DNA from: Streptomyces sp. SID8352
GTDB lineage: Bacteria; Actinomycetota; Actinomycetes; Streptomycetales; Streptomycetaceae
Reading direction: 5' to 3'
DNA length: 64,000 nucleotides
NCBI RefSeq assembly: GCF_009862265.1
Contig: NZ_WWGX01000043.1
Location: 122,277-186,276 of the forward strand
Below, one piece after another: positions 8,217-17,796 of the stretch; the first letter of the stretch is position 1, and every line of letters starts with the position of its first letter. The position numbers and the translations under genes are program-made. The notes under the pieces are model-generated. The model did not search any database. It was given only the letters and a program-made list of their open reading frames with translations, and was not told the DNA's origin.

Positions 8217-9899
8217 TTGAGGAAGACAAGACGGGGACGGAGGGCGGCGGCGCTCGGCTCGGCCGGAGTGCTCGTCACCGCCACGCTGATAGCCGGCGCC
8301 GTCTCGGTACCCGCGGCGAGCGCGGCCCCGGCCGCCGGAGCCCCGTACGCGGACCGGAGCGGCCGGAGCGACGACCACCAGGGCGGGAACGGCAACGGAC
8401 ACGGCGGGAACGGCAACGGCCGGGACGGCGGCCGAGAGGCGCGGGGCGTCGCCGTCGCCGCCGCCCGCGCCGCGCGGGCCGGCGTCGACTGGAAGGACTG
8501 CCCGGCCGACTGGAACCTGCCCCGCCCCATCCAGTGCGGCTGGGTCACCGTGCCCGTCGACTACGCGCGGCCGGACGGCCGGACGATCCGGCTGGCCGTC
8601 GACCGCATCGGCAACACCGGCACCGCCGCCGAGCGCCAGGGCGCCCTGGTCTACAACCCCGGCGGCCCCGGCGCCTCCGGGATGCGCTTCCCGACCCGCG
8701 TCACCAACAGGAACGCGATCTGGGCCAAGGCCGCCAAGGCCTACGACTTCGTCGGGTTCGACCCGCGCGGCGTCGGCCGGTCCGCGCCCGTCTCGTGCGT
8801 GGACCCGCAGGTGTTCGCCGCCGGCCCGAAGGCCGACCCGGTGCCCTCCTCCGAGGCCGACAAGCGCCTCCAGCGCCGGCTCGCCCGGGAGTACGCCGAG
8901 GGCTGCGGCGAGCGCGCCGGAGCGCTGCTCCCGTACCTGACCACGCCCAACTCCGCGCGCGACCTCGATGTCATCCGCGCCGCCCTCGGCGAGAGCGGGC
9001 TCAACTACCTGGGCGTCTCCTACGGCACCTACCTGGGCTCCGTCTACGCCACGCTCTTCCCGGGCCATGTGCGCCGCATGGTCGTCGACAGCGTCGTCAA
9101 CCCCTCCCGCGAGAAGATCTGGTACCAGGCCAACCTGGATCAGGACGTCGCCTTCGAGAAGCGGTGGAAGGACTGGCAGGACTGGGTCGCGGCCAACGAC
9201 GCCGTCTACCACCTCGGGACCACCCGCGCCCAGGTCCAGGCCCAGTGGCTGGCCCTGCGCGCCACCGCCGAAAGGGCCCCCATCGGCGGGGTCGTCGGCC
9301 CGGCCGAGCTGATCGGCTTCTTCCAGAGCGCCCCGTACTACGACTCGGGCTGGGCGCCCGTCGCGTCCGTCCTCAGCCGCTACGCCGCCGGTGACACCCG
9401 GGCGGTCGTCGACGCCGCCGCGCCCGACCCCGCCGACACCGCAGGCAACATCGCCTCGGAGAACAGCAACGCGGTCTACACGGCCGTCGAGTGCGCCGAC
9501 GCCAAGTGGCCCACCGACTGGCGCACCTGGGACCGCGACAACACCCGGCTGCACCGCGACAACCCGTTCATCACCTGGGCCAACGCCTGGATGAACCTGC
9601 CCTGCGCCACCTGGCCCGGCCCGCAGCGCACGCCCGTCGACGTGCGGACCGGCAAGGGCCTGCCGCCCGTCCTCATCGTCCAGTCCGAGCGGGACGCGGC
9701 CACCCCGTATCCCGGCGCCGTCGAACTGCACCAGCGGTTGAGGGGCTCCCGCCTGATCACCGAGCGGAACGCCGGTTCCCACGGCGTCACCGGGCTGCTC
9801 AACCCGTGCGTAAACGACCGGGTCGACGCCTACCTCCTCACCGGCGGGCTCGACGCCCGGGACGTGACCTGCGACCCGCACGCCACGCCCAGGCCGTAA
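8217..9899 (+). CDS. Secreted alpha/beta-hydrolase peptidase (tripeptidyl aminopeptidase / SlpD-like)
   Basis: Secreted serine exopeptidase of family S33, expected to remove N-terminal peptides from proteins outside the cell. The TTG at 8217 follows GGAGGG. The 560-residue precursor has a twin-Arg-rich signal peptide ending near residue 40, then a Gly/Asn/His repeat linker (GNGNGHGGNGNG). The alpha/beta hydrolase carries the nucleophile elbow GVSYGTYLG (Ser about 268). The C-terminal TAP-like domain holds the Asp in SERDAATP and the His in AGSHGVTG. It is similar in layout to S. lividans Tap and SlpD/E. Confidence 0.9.
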   Translation: MRKTRRGRRAAALGSAGVLVTATLIAGAVSVPAASAAPAAGAPYADRSGRSDDHQGGNGNGHGGNGNGRDGGREARGVAVAAARAARAGVDWKDCPADWNLPRPIQCGWVTVPVDYARPDGRTIRLAVDRIGNTGTAAERQGALVYNPGGPGASGMRFPTRVTNRNAIWAKAAKAYDFVGFDPRGVGRSAPVSCVDPQVFAAGPKADPVPSSEADKRLQRRLAREYAEGCGERAGALLPYLTTPNSARDLDVIRAALGESGLNYLGVSYGTYLGSVYATLFPGHVRRMVVDSVVNPSREKIWYQANLDQDVAFEKRWKDWQDWVAANDAVYHLGTTRAQVQAQWLALRATAERAPIGGVVGPAELIGFFQSAPYYDSGWAPVASVLSRYAAGDTRAVVDAAAPDPADTAGNIASENSNAVYTAVECADAKWPTDWRTWDRDNTRLHRDNPFITWANAWMNLPCATWPGPQRTPVDVRTGKGLPPVLIVQSERDAATPYPGAVELHQRLRGSRLITERNAGSHGVTGLLNPCVNDRVDAYLLTGGLDARDVTCDPHATPRP

Positions 9900-9916
9900 C
9901 CTCCTGAGCGCGACGA

Positions 9917-9943
9917 GGGGCGGCCGGAGCCACCGGCCGCCCC
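9917..9943. terminator. Terminator hairpin after the aminopeptidase
   Basis: Perfect 11-bp inverted repeat GGGGCGGCCGG-N5-CCGGCCGCCCC, 18 bp past the stop codon. It lacks a T-tract, as is usual in Streptomyces. Its position between convergent genes suggests it works in both directions. Confidence 0.7.
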
Positions 9944-9977
9944 TCCCGCATGCCCGGCCCCGCCGCCCGTACGGCCG

Positions 9978-10781
9978 CTAGCGGCCCGGCGGCCCCGCCT
10001 CCCGCTCCGCCGCCCCGGCGGCCTCGGCGTCCGCCTGGGCCGTCTCGGCGTCCTCCCGGGCCGTCCCGGCGTCCTCCCGGGCCGTCTTGGCGTCCGCTCC
10101 GGCGGTCTTGGCGTCCGCCTTGGCCTCCGCCGCGTACCGGTCGACGTACTCCTGCCGCGACAGCGTCATGACCGCGTACATGATCTCGTCGGTGACGGCG
10201 CGCAGCACCGCCTTCTGGTTCTCCATACCGGCGAAACGGGAGAAGTCCAGCGGCTCCCCGAACCGGATCACCACCGGGTGCAGCCGGGGCAGCCGCCGCC
10301 CCGGGGGCTGCGCCTCGAAGGTGCCGATCATCGCGCAGGGCACCACGGGCACCCCGGCCCTGAGCGCCATCACCGCGACCCCCACCTTGCCCTTGTAGAG
10401 CCGCCCGTCGTGCGAACGGGTGCCCTCCGGGTAGATGCCGAGCAGCTCGCCCCGGCCCAGCACCCCGAGCCCCTCGCGGATCGCCGCCCGCCCCGCCTCC
10501 TTGCCGCTGCGGTCCACCGGGATCTGTCCGATGGACCGGAAGAAGAAGGCGGTCAGCCGCCCCTTCAGCCCCGGGCCGGTGAAGTACTCGGCCTTGGCCA
10601 GGAAGGTGATCCGGCGCCTGAGCACCGCCGGCATCAGGAAGTGGTCGGAGAACGAGAGGTGGTTGCCCGCCACGATGGCGGGCCCGGTGTCCGGCACGTG
10701 GTCCAGGCCCTCGATCCGGGGGCGGAAGACCAGCTTCAGCAGGGGGCCCAGCAGAACGTACTTGAGCACGTGGTAGAACAC
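9978..10781 (-). CDS. 1-acyl-sn-glycerol-3-phosphate acyltransferase (PlsC family)
   Basis: Membrane-associated acyltransferase placing a second fatty acyl chain on lysophosphatidate during phospholipid synthesis. In 267 residues it shows block I NHLSFSD (about 41-47), block III YPEGTRS (about 117-123) and block IV VVPCAMIG. The GTG at 10781 (MFYHVLKYVLLGP) has GGGGAGA upstream. After about residue 215 there is an Ala/Asp/Lys/Thr repeat tail (units such as KTAREDA) encoded by 21-bp DNA repeats. Streptomyces carries several paralogues, so the exact substrate is open. Confidence 0.88.
   Translation of the reverse strand: MFYHVLKYVLLGPLLKLVFRPRIEGLDHVPDTGPAIVAGNHLSFSDHFLMPAVLRRRITFLAKAEYFTGPGLKGRLTAFFFRSIGQIPVDRSGKEAGRAAIREGLGVLGRGELLGIYPEGTRSHDGRLYKGKVGVAVMALRAGVPVVPCAMIGTFEAQPPGRRLPRLHPVVIRFGEPLDFSRFAGMENQKAVLRAVTDEIMYAVMTLSRQEYVDRYAAEAKADAKTAGADAKTAREDAGTAREDAETAQADAEAAGAAEREAGPPGR
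10021..10125. repeat. Five 21-bp repeats in the acyltransferase tail
   Basis: Five adjacent 21-bp units, for example GTCTCGGCGTCCTCCCGGGCC followed by near copies, encode seven-residue repeats (TAREDAE/KTAGADA type) on the minus strand. The unit length keeps the frame, so copy number could vary between strains without breaking the protein. Confidence 0.85.
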
Positions 10782-11056
10782 GCCCGGTCTCCCCGTCTTC
10801 CGTCGCCCGCCGGGCCCTCCGGCACGGCGCCGCGGCGCGTGGTGCCGCGCCGCGCCGCCCGGCGGGCGGCGGCCCGCCCGGGGCCCGGGAACCGATCGTA
10901 GCCCGGCCCCTCCGCCGGGCGCCGCCGGGCGCGGTTCGGACGCTCTTCGGTCAACTCGATTGACGCGGCGGGTGCCCTCCCTTGTGCTGTCCCCTAGCAG
11001 CGGGCTACGAAGCCCGGATGTACGGCTCCCGAACGGAGCCCGGCAGGGGAGGGGAC

Positions 11057-12505
11057 ATGACCGGGGGAGGGGACATGATCACAGGTCCGGCGAGAGCGGG
11101 CGAGGCGTCATGGGCGGAGTTCGGAAGACAGTTGCGCTCCCGGCGCAGGGCCGCCGGGCTCACCCAGCTGCAGCTCGGCCTGCGGGTGGGCTACCACCAC
11201 TCGGTGGTCAGCAAACTGGAGGCGGGGCTGCGCGAGCCGCCCATCGGCCTGGTGCGCCGCCTCGACTCCGTCCTGGAGACCGGTGGCGAGCTGGCCGCGG
11301 TGATCGCCGCGCCCCGCGACGTGCCGCACGGTCCCGGCCGTTTCCTGGCTGACCCCGGGCTGTTCTCCCCCCTGCCCGGCGCCGACAACACCGAGGGCCA
11401 CGGTGCCCTCGACCCCCGGCACTGGCCCGACCGGCTGCCCGCCGAGGGGCTGGCCTGCCCCCTGCACGGCACCGCGGGCTGCGCCGTGCCCGACCGCTCC
11501 GAGCTGCCCGCGCTGCCGGAGCTGCTGGGCGCCTCCTCGACCCTCGTCGCGGGGGCGGCGCCCCCGTGCGGGGCGGACGCCGAGCCGGATCTGCTGCACG
11601 GGCTCACGGCGGTGCTCGCCTGTCTGATCCGCGAGACCTTCCAGCAGCCCCCCGACGACCACCGGGTGGCCGTCGTCGAGGGACTGCTGCGGGCCCTCGC
11701 CCGGTGGGCCGACGCCGTCAACGCCACCGGGCGGCTGCCCTACGGACAGCTCCGGCTGGCCGCCCAGTACGCCCAGGTCGCCGGGCGGCTGCGGATGGAC
11801 CGGGGGCAGAGCGCCGTCGCCATGGCCTGGTTCGGCCACGGGCTGCGCTGGGCCGATGCCGTGCAGGACGCGCCGGCGCGGGCCACCCTGCTGAGTGACA
11901 CGTGCACCCTGGTCCGGCTCGACGGGGACACCCACTCGACGCTCGCCTACGCGGTGGGCGTCGGCGCGGTGGACACCGGCCGCCGCTGGATGACCACCCT
12001 GTCCGGCCTCTACCAGGCCCGCGGCCACGCCATGGCCGGGAACGCGGTCGAGTGCCGGCGCCACATCGCCCTGGCCCGGCGCAAGTTCGCCCGGCTGGAC
12101 CGGCGTGATCTGCTGGAGGCGCCCTGGCTCGCCGGGGCCGAGGGCGAGATGCGGATGGACTCCGCGATCGGCGGCGCCCTGCGTGATCTGGCCGTCGCCA
12201 CCGGCGACCGGTCGACCGCCCGGCGGGCCGTCTCCGCCACCGCCCGCTCCTGCGCCAGCGTGCCGCCCGAGATGCGCACCACCCGGTTGCTGCTGACCCT
12301 GCGGCTCGCCGACAGCTGGGCCTGCGCGGGCGATCCCGCCGCGGCGGCGGCCCTGGCGGGAGAGGTGCTCGCGGACGCCCTGCGGGCCCGTGAGTCCATG
12401 GTCAGCGCCGAGCTGCGGGGGCTCCACAGTCGGCTCGCCGGACAGTGGCGCGACGTTCCGGAAGTACGGGCCTACCGGGAGCGTTTGCTGGACGCGGGCG
12501 GGTAA
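11057..12505 (+). CDS. XRE-family regulator with TPR-like C-terminal region
   Basis: A 482-residue putative transcription regulator. The helix-turn-helix lies at about residues 20-75 (TQLQLGLRVGYHHSVVSKLE). The remaining 380 residues are Ala/Leu/Arg-rich helices resembling TPR-type sensor regions of large Streptomyces XRE proteins (for example AVAMAWFGHGLRWADAV, AECRRHIALAR-like). Two ATGs six codons apart (11057 and 11075) each have GGGGAGGGGAC; the first is used here. It stands alone, with no DUF397 partner. Targets cannot be inferred. Confidence 0.78.
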   Translation: MTGGGDMITGPARAGEASWAEFGRQLRSRRRAAGLTQLQLGLRVGYHHSVVSKLEAGLREPPIGLVRRLDSVLETGGELAAVIAAPRDVPHGPGRFLADPGLFSPLPGADNTEGHGALDPRHWPDRLPAEGLACPLHGTAGCAVPDRSELPALPELLGASSTLVAGAAPPCGADAEPDLLHGLTAVLACLIRETFQQPPDDHRVAVVEGLLRALARWADAVNATGRLPYGQLRLAAQYAQVAGRLRMDRGQSAVAMAWFGHGLRWADAVQDAPARATLLSDTCTLVRLDGDTHSTLAYAVGVGAVDTGRRWMTTLSGLYQARGHAMAGNAVECRRHIALARRKFARLDRRDLLEAPWLAGAEGEMRMDSAIGGALRDLAVATGDRSTARRAVSATARSCASVPPEMRTTRLLLTLRLADSWACAGDPAAAAALAGEVLADALRARESMVSAELRGLHSRLAGQWRDVPEVRAYRERLLDAGG

Positions 12506-12734
12506 CTCGACGCGTCCTTCTTCCACTTGCCGGATTTTGCCGGGACCGGACGTTGCTGGTGGGGCAGTTGACCCTGGCGCGGCGCGGTGTGAGGGTTCAG
12601 CCGCCCACGACATGACATGCAACCGTCACTGTGTCGACGGGTGTGCCGTCGCGACTCCCGAGCCCGCGCGGACCCGGCATGACCGGGCCCGGGCCGGCTC
12701 ACCGGAGCCTCCACACCTCTCACAAGGAGCAATG

Positions 12735-15700
12735 ATGCTCAGAACGACCGCGGTGGCCGGGATATCCTCCCTGGCCCTGACCATCGGGGGGGTGGTGGTG
12801 CCGGCCTCCCTCGCCTCGGCCTCGGCGGCGACCGCGTCCGCCCCGGCCGAAACCTCGTCCGTCGCCAGAGCCGTCGCCGCCGCCGACCGCGCGGTCAACA
12901 GCGGCCTGGACGCGCTCGTCGCGGGCGGTGCCGAGGAGCAGTACGACCGCACGGACGTCACCCCCTGGGGCGGCAAGGACCTGTACTCGGTCGCCTACGA
13001 GCGCACCTACCACGGCCTGCCCGTGGTCGGCGGTGACGCGGTCGTCCTGGCGGACGGCCAGGGCAAGGTCCGGGCCGTCCGGTCCGCCACCGAGGCCACG
13101 ATCGCGGTGCCCACCGAGGCCCGGGTCAAGGCCGACCGCGCCGAGCGCACCAGCCGCGCCCGTGTCGCCAAGGTGACCAAGAACGAGGCGCCGCGGCTCG
13201 TGGTGCGGGTCAAGGACGACGTCCAGACCCTCGCCTGGGAGACCGTGGTCACCGGTTCCGCCAAGGACAACCGGCCCACCAGGCTGCACGTCTTCGTGGA
13301 CGCGCTCTCCGGCAAGGTCGTCGACAGCTACGACGAGGTCCGCGCCGGCACCGGCCGCAGCGAGTGGAACGGCCCGAGCCCGCTGACCATCGACACCTCG
13401 CGCTCCGGCAGCAACTACGTGCTGCGCGACACCACCCGCCCGGGTCTGCAGTGTTCGGACTACAGCGGCGGCCTCTTCACCAAGGCGACCGACGACTGGG
13501 GCACGGGCAGCGCCACCAGCAAGGAGACCGGCTGCGTCGACGTCATGTTCGCTGCGCAGAAGCAGTCGGACATGCTCCGCGACTGGCTCGGCCGCAACGG
13601 GCACAACGGCAACGGCGGAAGCTGGCCGGTCCGGGTCGGTCTGAACGAGCTGAACGCCTACTGGGACGGCTCCACCGTCACCATCGGCCGCAACACCGCC
13701 AACAAGTGGATCGCCGGCATCGACGTCGTCGCCCACGAGTTCGGCCACGGCCTGGACTCCTTCACCCCCGGCGGCGCCAACCACGAGAGCGGCCTGGGCG
13801 AGGCGACCGGCGACATCATGGGCGCCCTCACCGAGGCGTACGCCAACGAGCCGGCCCCGTACGACACCCCCGACTTCACCGTCGGCGAGATGATCAACCT
13901 CCAGGGCCGCGGTCCGATCCGCAACATGTACAACCCGAGCCAGGTCAACAACGACCCCAACTGCTACTCGGCCTCGATCCCGAACACCGAGGAGCACGCG
14001 GCGGCCGGTCCGCTGAACCACTGGTTCTACCTGCTCTCCGAGGGCTCCAACCCCGGCGGCGGCAAGCCCTCCAGCCCCACCTGCAACAACCAGCAGATCA
14101 CCGGCGTGGGCATCCAGAACGCCGGCAAGATCTTCTACGGCGGCATGCTGCTCAAGACCAGCGGCATGACCTACAAGCGGTACCGCACCGCGACCCTCAC
14201 CGCGGCGAAGAACCTGGACGCCTCCTGCGCCCTGTTCAACACCACCCGGGCCGCCTGGGACGCCATCAACATCGGCGCGCAGACCGGTGACCCGACCTGC
14301 ACCAGCCGGGACGCCGACTTCTCGCTGGCGCTCAGCCCGTCCAGCGGCAGCGTCGACGCCGGCGCCACCGCCACGGCCACGGTCAACACCTCGACCACCG
14401 TCGGTGACGCCCAGCAGGTCTCGCTGACCGCCTCCGGCGCCCCCGCCGGCGTGAGCGTCACCTTCAGCCCGGCCACCGTCACCTCGGGCTCCAGCTCCAC
14501 CATGCGCGTCGCCACCTCGGCCGGCACGGCCGCCGGTGCGTACACGATCACGGTCCAGGGCGCCGCGGGCGGCAAGACCCACACCGTCCAGTACAACCTG
14601 ACCGTCGGCGGCGGCACCACGCCGAACAACCCGCCGGACGTGGACGTCGCCCAGGTCCAGGCCCACCTGTCGCAGCTCAGCACCATCGCCGCGCAGAACG
14701 GCGGCAACCGCCGCTCCACCAGCGCGGGCTACCGTGCCTCCCTCGCCTACGTCAAGGGCAAGCTGGAAGCGGCCGGCTACTCGGTCTCCGAGCAGACCTG
14801 CACCTCCGGCTGCACCGCCGGCGCGGGCAACAACCTGATCGCCGAGTGGCCCAAGGGCGACGCCAACAGCGTCTACATGTTCGGTGCCCACCTCGACGGC
14901 GTCTCCGCCGGTCCGGGCATCAACGACAACGGCTCCGGCTCCGCCGCGCTGCTCGAGACCGCGCTGACCCTGGCCAAGACGGACCCCACCATGAAGAACC
15001 GCGTGCGGTTCGCCTGGTGGACCGACGAGGAGCAGGGCATGAAGGGCTCCGACTTCTACGCCCGGTCCCTCTCCACCACTGAGCGCGCCAAGATCAAGGC
15101 GTACTACAACTTCGACATGGTGGCCTCGGTCAACGGCGGCTACTTCATCAACAACCTGAACTCGGCCGCCTCGGCGCCGATGAAGGAGTACTGGACCTCG
15201 CTGGGTCTGGCCCCGCAGGAGAACGTCGAGGGCCAGGGCCGTTCCGACGACTACTCCTTCCAGAAGGTCGGCATCGCCACCTCGGGCTACGCCACCGGTG
15301 CCTCCGCGGTGAAGTCCGCCGCCGAGGCCACGAAGTGGGGCGGTACCGCGGGCCGTGCCTACGACCCCTGCTACCACTCCTCCTGCGACACCACGTCCAA
15401 CATCAACGCCACCGCCCTGAACCGCAGCGCGGACGGCATCGCGTACACCATCTGGAAGACCGCCGTCGGTGAGGTCTCCAACCCGACGGACGACTTCTCC
15501 GTCTCCGCCGACCCGGCCTCCGGCACCGTCGCTCCCGGCGCCTCCGCCTCGGTGACCGTGCGCACGGCCACCACCACCGGCAACGCGCAGACCGTGCGGC
15601 TCTCCGCCTCGGGCGCGCCGTCCGGCGTGAGCGTCTCCTTCTCGCCGGCCTCCGTGACCTCGGGCCAGTCCTCGACCGCCACCGTCCAGGTCGCCGCCGG

Positions 15701-15941
15701 CACCGCCGCCGGGACCTACACCCTGACCTTCACCGGTTCGGGCTCGGTCGCGCACACCACCACCTACACCCTCACCGTGAGCGGTGGCGGCGGTGGCGAG
15801 ACCACCTGGCAGCTCGGCGCGACCTACGCCGCCGGTGACATCGTGACCTACAACGGCGTCCGCTACCGGTGCCTCCAGGGTCACACCGCCTACCCGGGCT
15901 GGGACCCGCCGAACGTGCCCGCCCTCTGGCAGGCCATCTGA
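12735..15941 (+). CDS. Secreted M4-M28 double metallopeptidase with chitin-binding end
   Basis: A 1,068-residue secreted protein carrying two peptidases. In order: signal peptide (1-33), FTP/PepSY-like propeptide (about 65-200), M4 thermolysin-like domain with HEFGH (334-338) and the third zinc ligand Glu356 in GEATGD, an immunoglobulin-like domain (about 525-625), an M28 aminopeptidase domain (about 635-913) with zinc residues in GAHLDG (His719, Asp721), NDNGSG, DEEQG, FDM and YHSSCD, a second Ig-like domain, and a CBM5/12-type chitin-binding module (about 1022-1068, WQLGATYAAGDIVTY). The two M4 and M28 units are normally separate genes. Start: AAGGAG lies 5 bases before the ATG at 12735; an ATG at 12732 is less well spaced. 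Confidence 0.93.
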   Translation: MLRTTAVAGISSLALTIGGVVVPASLASASAATASAPAETSSVARAVAAADRAVNSGLDALVAGGAEEQYDRTDVTPWGGKDLYSVAYERTYHGLPVVGGDAVVLADGQGKVRAVRSATEATIAVPTEARVKADRAERTSRARVAKVTKNEAPRLVVRVKDDVQTLAWETVVTGSAKDNRPTRLHVFVDALSGKVVDSYDEVRAGTGRSEWNGPSPLTIDTSRSGSNYVLRDTTRPGLQCSDYSGGLFTKATDDWGTGSATSKETGCVDVMFAAQKQSDMLRDWLGRNGHNGNGGSWPVRVGLNELNAYWDGSTVTIGRNTANKWIAGIDVVAHEFGHGLDSFTPGGANHESGLGEATGDIMGALTEAYANEPAPYDTPDFTVGEMINLQGRGPIRNMYNPSQVNNDPNCYSASIPNTEEHAAAGPLNHWFYLLSEGSNPGGGKPSSPTCNNQQITGVGIQNAGKIFYGGMLLKTSGMTYKRYRTATLTAAKNLDASCALFNTTRAAWDAINIGAQTGDPTCTSRDADFSLALSPSSGSVDAGATATATVNTSTTVGDAQQVSLTASGAPAGVSVTFSPATVTSGSSSTMRVATSAGTAAGAYTITVQGAAGGKTHTVQYNLTVGGGTTPNNPPDVDVAQVQAHLSQLSTIAAQNGGNRRSTSAGYRASLAYVKGKLEAAGYSVSEQTCTSGCTAGAGNNLIAEWPKGDANSVYMFGAHLDGVSAGPGINDNGSGSAALLETALTLAKTDPTMKNRVRFAWWTDEEQGMKGSDFYARSLSTTERAKIKAYYNFDMVASVNGGYFINNLNSAASAPMKEYWTSLGLAPQENVEGQGRSDDYSFQKVGIATSGYATGASAVKSAAEATKWGGTAGRAYDPCYHSSCDTTSNINATALNRSADGIAYTIWKTAVGEVSNPTDDFSVSADPASGTVAPGASASVTVRTATTTGNAQTVRLSASGAPSGVSVSFSPASVTSGQSSTATVQVAAGTAAGTYTLTFTGSGSVAHTTTYTLTVSGGGGGETTWQLGATYAAGDIVTYNGVRYRCLQGHTAYPGWDPPNVPALWQAI

Positions 15942-15984
15942 CCCGGCCCCGCACCACTGATCGACTGATCCACTGATCCACCTG

Positions 15985-16032
15985 CCGCGGGGCGGGGGAC
16001 GGGCGCTCACCGCCCGTCCCACCGCCCCGCGG
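15985..16032. terminator. Bidirectional terminator between protease and transporter
   Basis: Outer arms CCGCGGGGCGG (15985-15995) and CCGCCCCGCGG (16022-16032) pair perfectly. Inside them a second stem, GGACGGGCG with CGCCCGTCC, extends the hairpin. It lies between two convergent genes, so it should stop both transcripts. Confidence 0.75.
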
Positions 16033-16065
16033 TGCGTTCCCGCCCCGGGACGTCCGGGGCGCCGC

Positions 16066-17445
16066 TCAGAACTTCGGCGTCTGCGCCTGGGACTCCACGA
16101 TGGCCGCCGCCTCCTCCTCCGTCTGCACCGACGGGGGCGACCCCTCCAGCGGGCGGCGGGCGGTCTCCTTCATGCAGGCCACCGCGACCACGCCGACCAG
16201 GGCCGCGGCCATCGCGTAGTAGGCGGGCATCATCTCGGAGCCCGTGGCGCCGATCAGCGCGGTGATCACCAGCGGGGTGGTGCCGCCGAACAGGGACGCC
16301 GACAGGTTGTAGCCCACAGACAGGGACCCGTAGCGGACGTTGGTCGGGAACATCGCCGGGAGCGCCGCCGACATCGTCCCCAGCAGGCACACCAGGGACA
16401 GACCCAGCATCAGCATGCCGCTGGTGACCGCGATCATCCCGCCCTCGCGCACCAGCACGAAGGACGGCACGGACAGCACGAAGAAGCCGAGCATGCCCGT
16501 CATCAGCAGCGGCCGGCGGCCGAAGCGGTCCGACAGCCGCCCCACCTGGTTGATGATCAGCATCAGCAGCACCATCGTGGCCACCAGGATCAGCAGCCCG
16601 TGGGTCACGCTGTAGTCCAGCTCGTCCGACAGATACGTCGGCATGTACGACAGCAGCATGTAGTCGGTGATGTTGTACGCGCCGACCAGCGCGATGCACA
16701 GCACCAGCGGACGCCAGTGGGAGCGGAAGATCTCGGCGAGATCGCCCCGGGCCGTGGTCTCCACCGCGTCCGCCGCGTCGGAGACGTGGACGGTGGAGTC
16801 CTCCAGTTTGAGGTAGGCGGGGGTGTCGTCCAGCCGCAGCCGCAGATAGATGCCGATCATGCCGAGCGGCGCCGCCGCGAGGAACGGCACCCGCCAGCCC
16901 CAGGAGTCCATGCCGTCGTGGCCCAGCCAGGCGGTGAGCCCGGTGACCAGGGAGGCCGCGGTGGCGTATCCGGCGAGGGTGCCCAGCTCCAGGAAGCTGC
17001 CGAAGAAGCCGCGCCGCTTGTCGGGCGCGTACTCGGCGATGAAGGTGGACGCCCCGCCGTACTCACCGCCGGTGGAGAAGCCCTGGAGCAGGCGGAAGAC
17101 GATGAGCAGCACCGGGGACCAGTAGCCGATGGTGGCGTAGCTGGGGATGAGGCCGATGGCCGAGGTGCCGATGGCCATCAGGATCATGGTCAGCGCCAGC
17201 ACCTTCTTGCGGCCGATCTTGTCGCCCATCGGCCCGAAGACCATGCCGCCCAGCGGCCGCACCAGGAAGGCGACGGCGAAGGTGGCGAAGGACGACAGCA
17301 GCTGCGCGGTGTCGCTGCCGGACGGGAAGAACACCCGCCCGATCGTTCCGGCCAGATAGGCGTAGATGCCGAAGTCGAACCACTCCATGGCGTTGCCCAG
17401 CGAGGCCGCCTTCACCGCGCGCCTGACCGCGGCCTCGTCCGTCAC
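16066..17445 (-). CDS. Proline/betaine-type MFS transporter (ProP-like, metabolite:H+ symporter)
   Basis: Twelve-segment MFS symporter in the plasma membrane, expected to import glycine betaine, proline or a related solute with protons. Signature segments include GNAMEWFDFGIYAYLAGTIG, DKIGRKKVL in the cytoplasmic loop and GGEYGGASTF. The GTG at 17445 is the first usual start codon in frame, giving 459 residues. However, the frame stays open upstream, and its translation (AIRRRQNPRLRRSDITV) looks conserved. A well-spaced GGAAAGGAAG lies before an ACG at 17562, so the true protein may be 498 residues. The nine C-terminal residues after the last membrane segment show no coiled coil. Confidence 0.9.
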   Translation of the reverse strand: MTDEAAVRRAVKAASLGNAMEWFDFGIYAYLAGTIGRVFFPSGSDTAQLLSSFATFAVAFLVRPLGGMVFGPMGDKIGRKKVLALTMILMAIGTSAIGLIPSYATIGYWSPVLLIVFRLLQGFSTGGEYGGASTFIAEYAPDKRRGFFGSFLELGTLAGYATAASLVTGLTAWLGHDGMDSWGWRVPFLAAAPLGMIGIYLRLRLDDTPAYLKLEDSTVHVSDAADAVETTARGDLAEIFRSHWRPLVLCIALVGAYNITDYMLLSYMPTYLSDELDYSVTHGLLILVATMVLLMLIINQVGRLSDRFGRRPLLMTGMLGFFVLSVPSFVLVREGGMIAVTSGMLMLGLSLVCLLGTMSAALPAMFPTNVRYGSLSVGYNLSASLFGGTTPLVITALIGATGSEMMPAYYAMAAALVGVVAVACMKETARRPLEGSPPSVQTEEEAAAIVESQAQTPKF

Positions 17446-17796
17446 CGTGATGTCGGAGCGGCGCAGCCGGGGGTTCTGCCGGCGCCTGATCGCACGGAAC
17501 AGGGTCGGATGGCGCTTGACGGCGGCCGAATCGGGGACCTGACCGTTCTCGGGGGAGGACGTGGCGACTTCCTTTCCGGGGGCATACCGCTCGCCTGCGG
17601 AGCTGACGCTCGTACCGGGAGCTTCTGCGGGTACCGATGGTTCTCAGGTCGTACTGTTCCCCGGATCGGGCGTCGTATTTTCGCGACCTCGCTCACGGGG
17701 AGCGCCGAACGGGTGGCGGGCCGGTCGCATTCGGCTCACACGGAGGTCCCCGCCGGAGCCCCGGACATACCTGCGGGAGGCCCGTAGGCTCGTTCC

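Noticed and set aside
12390..12734. 114-codon N-terminal extension of the M4-M28 protease frame
   Set aside because: It has no secretion signal, overlaps the end of the XRE regulator gene, and the signal peptide begins at the ATG with an AAGGAG site at 12735.
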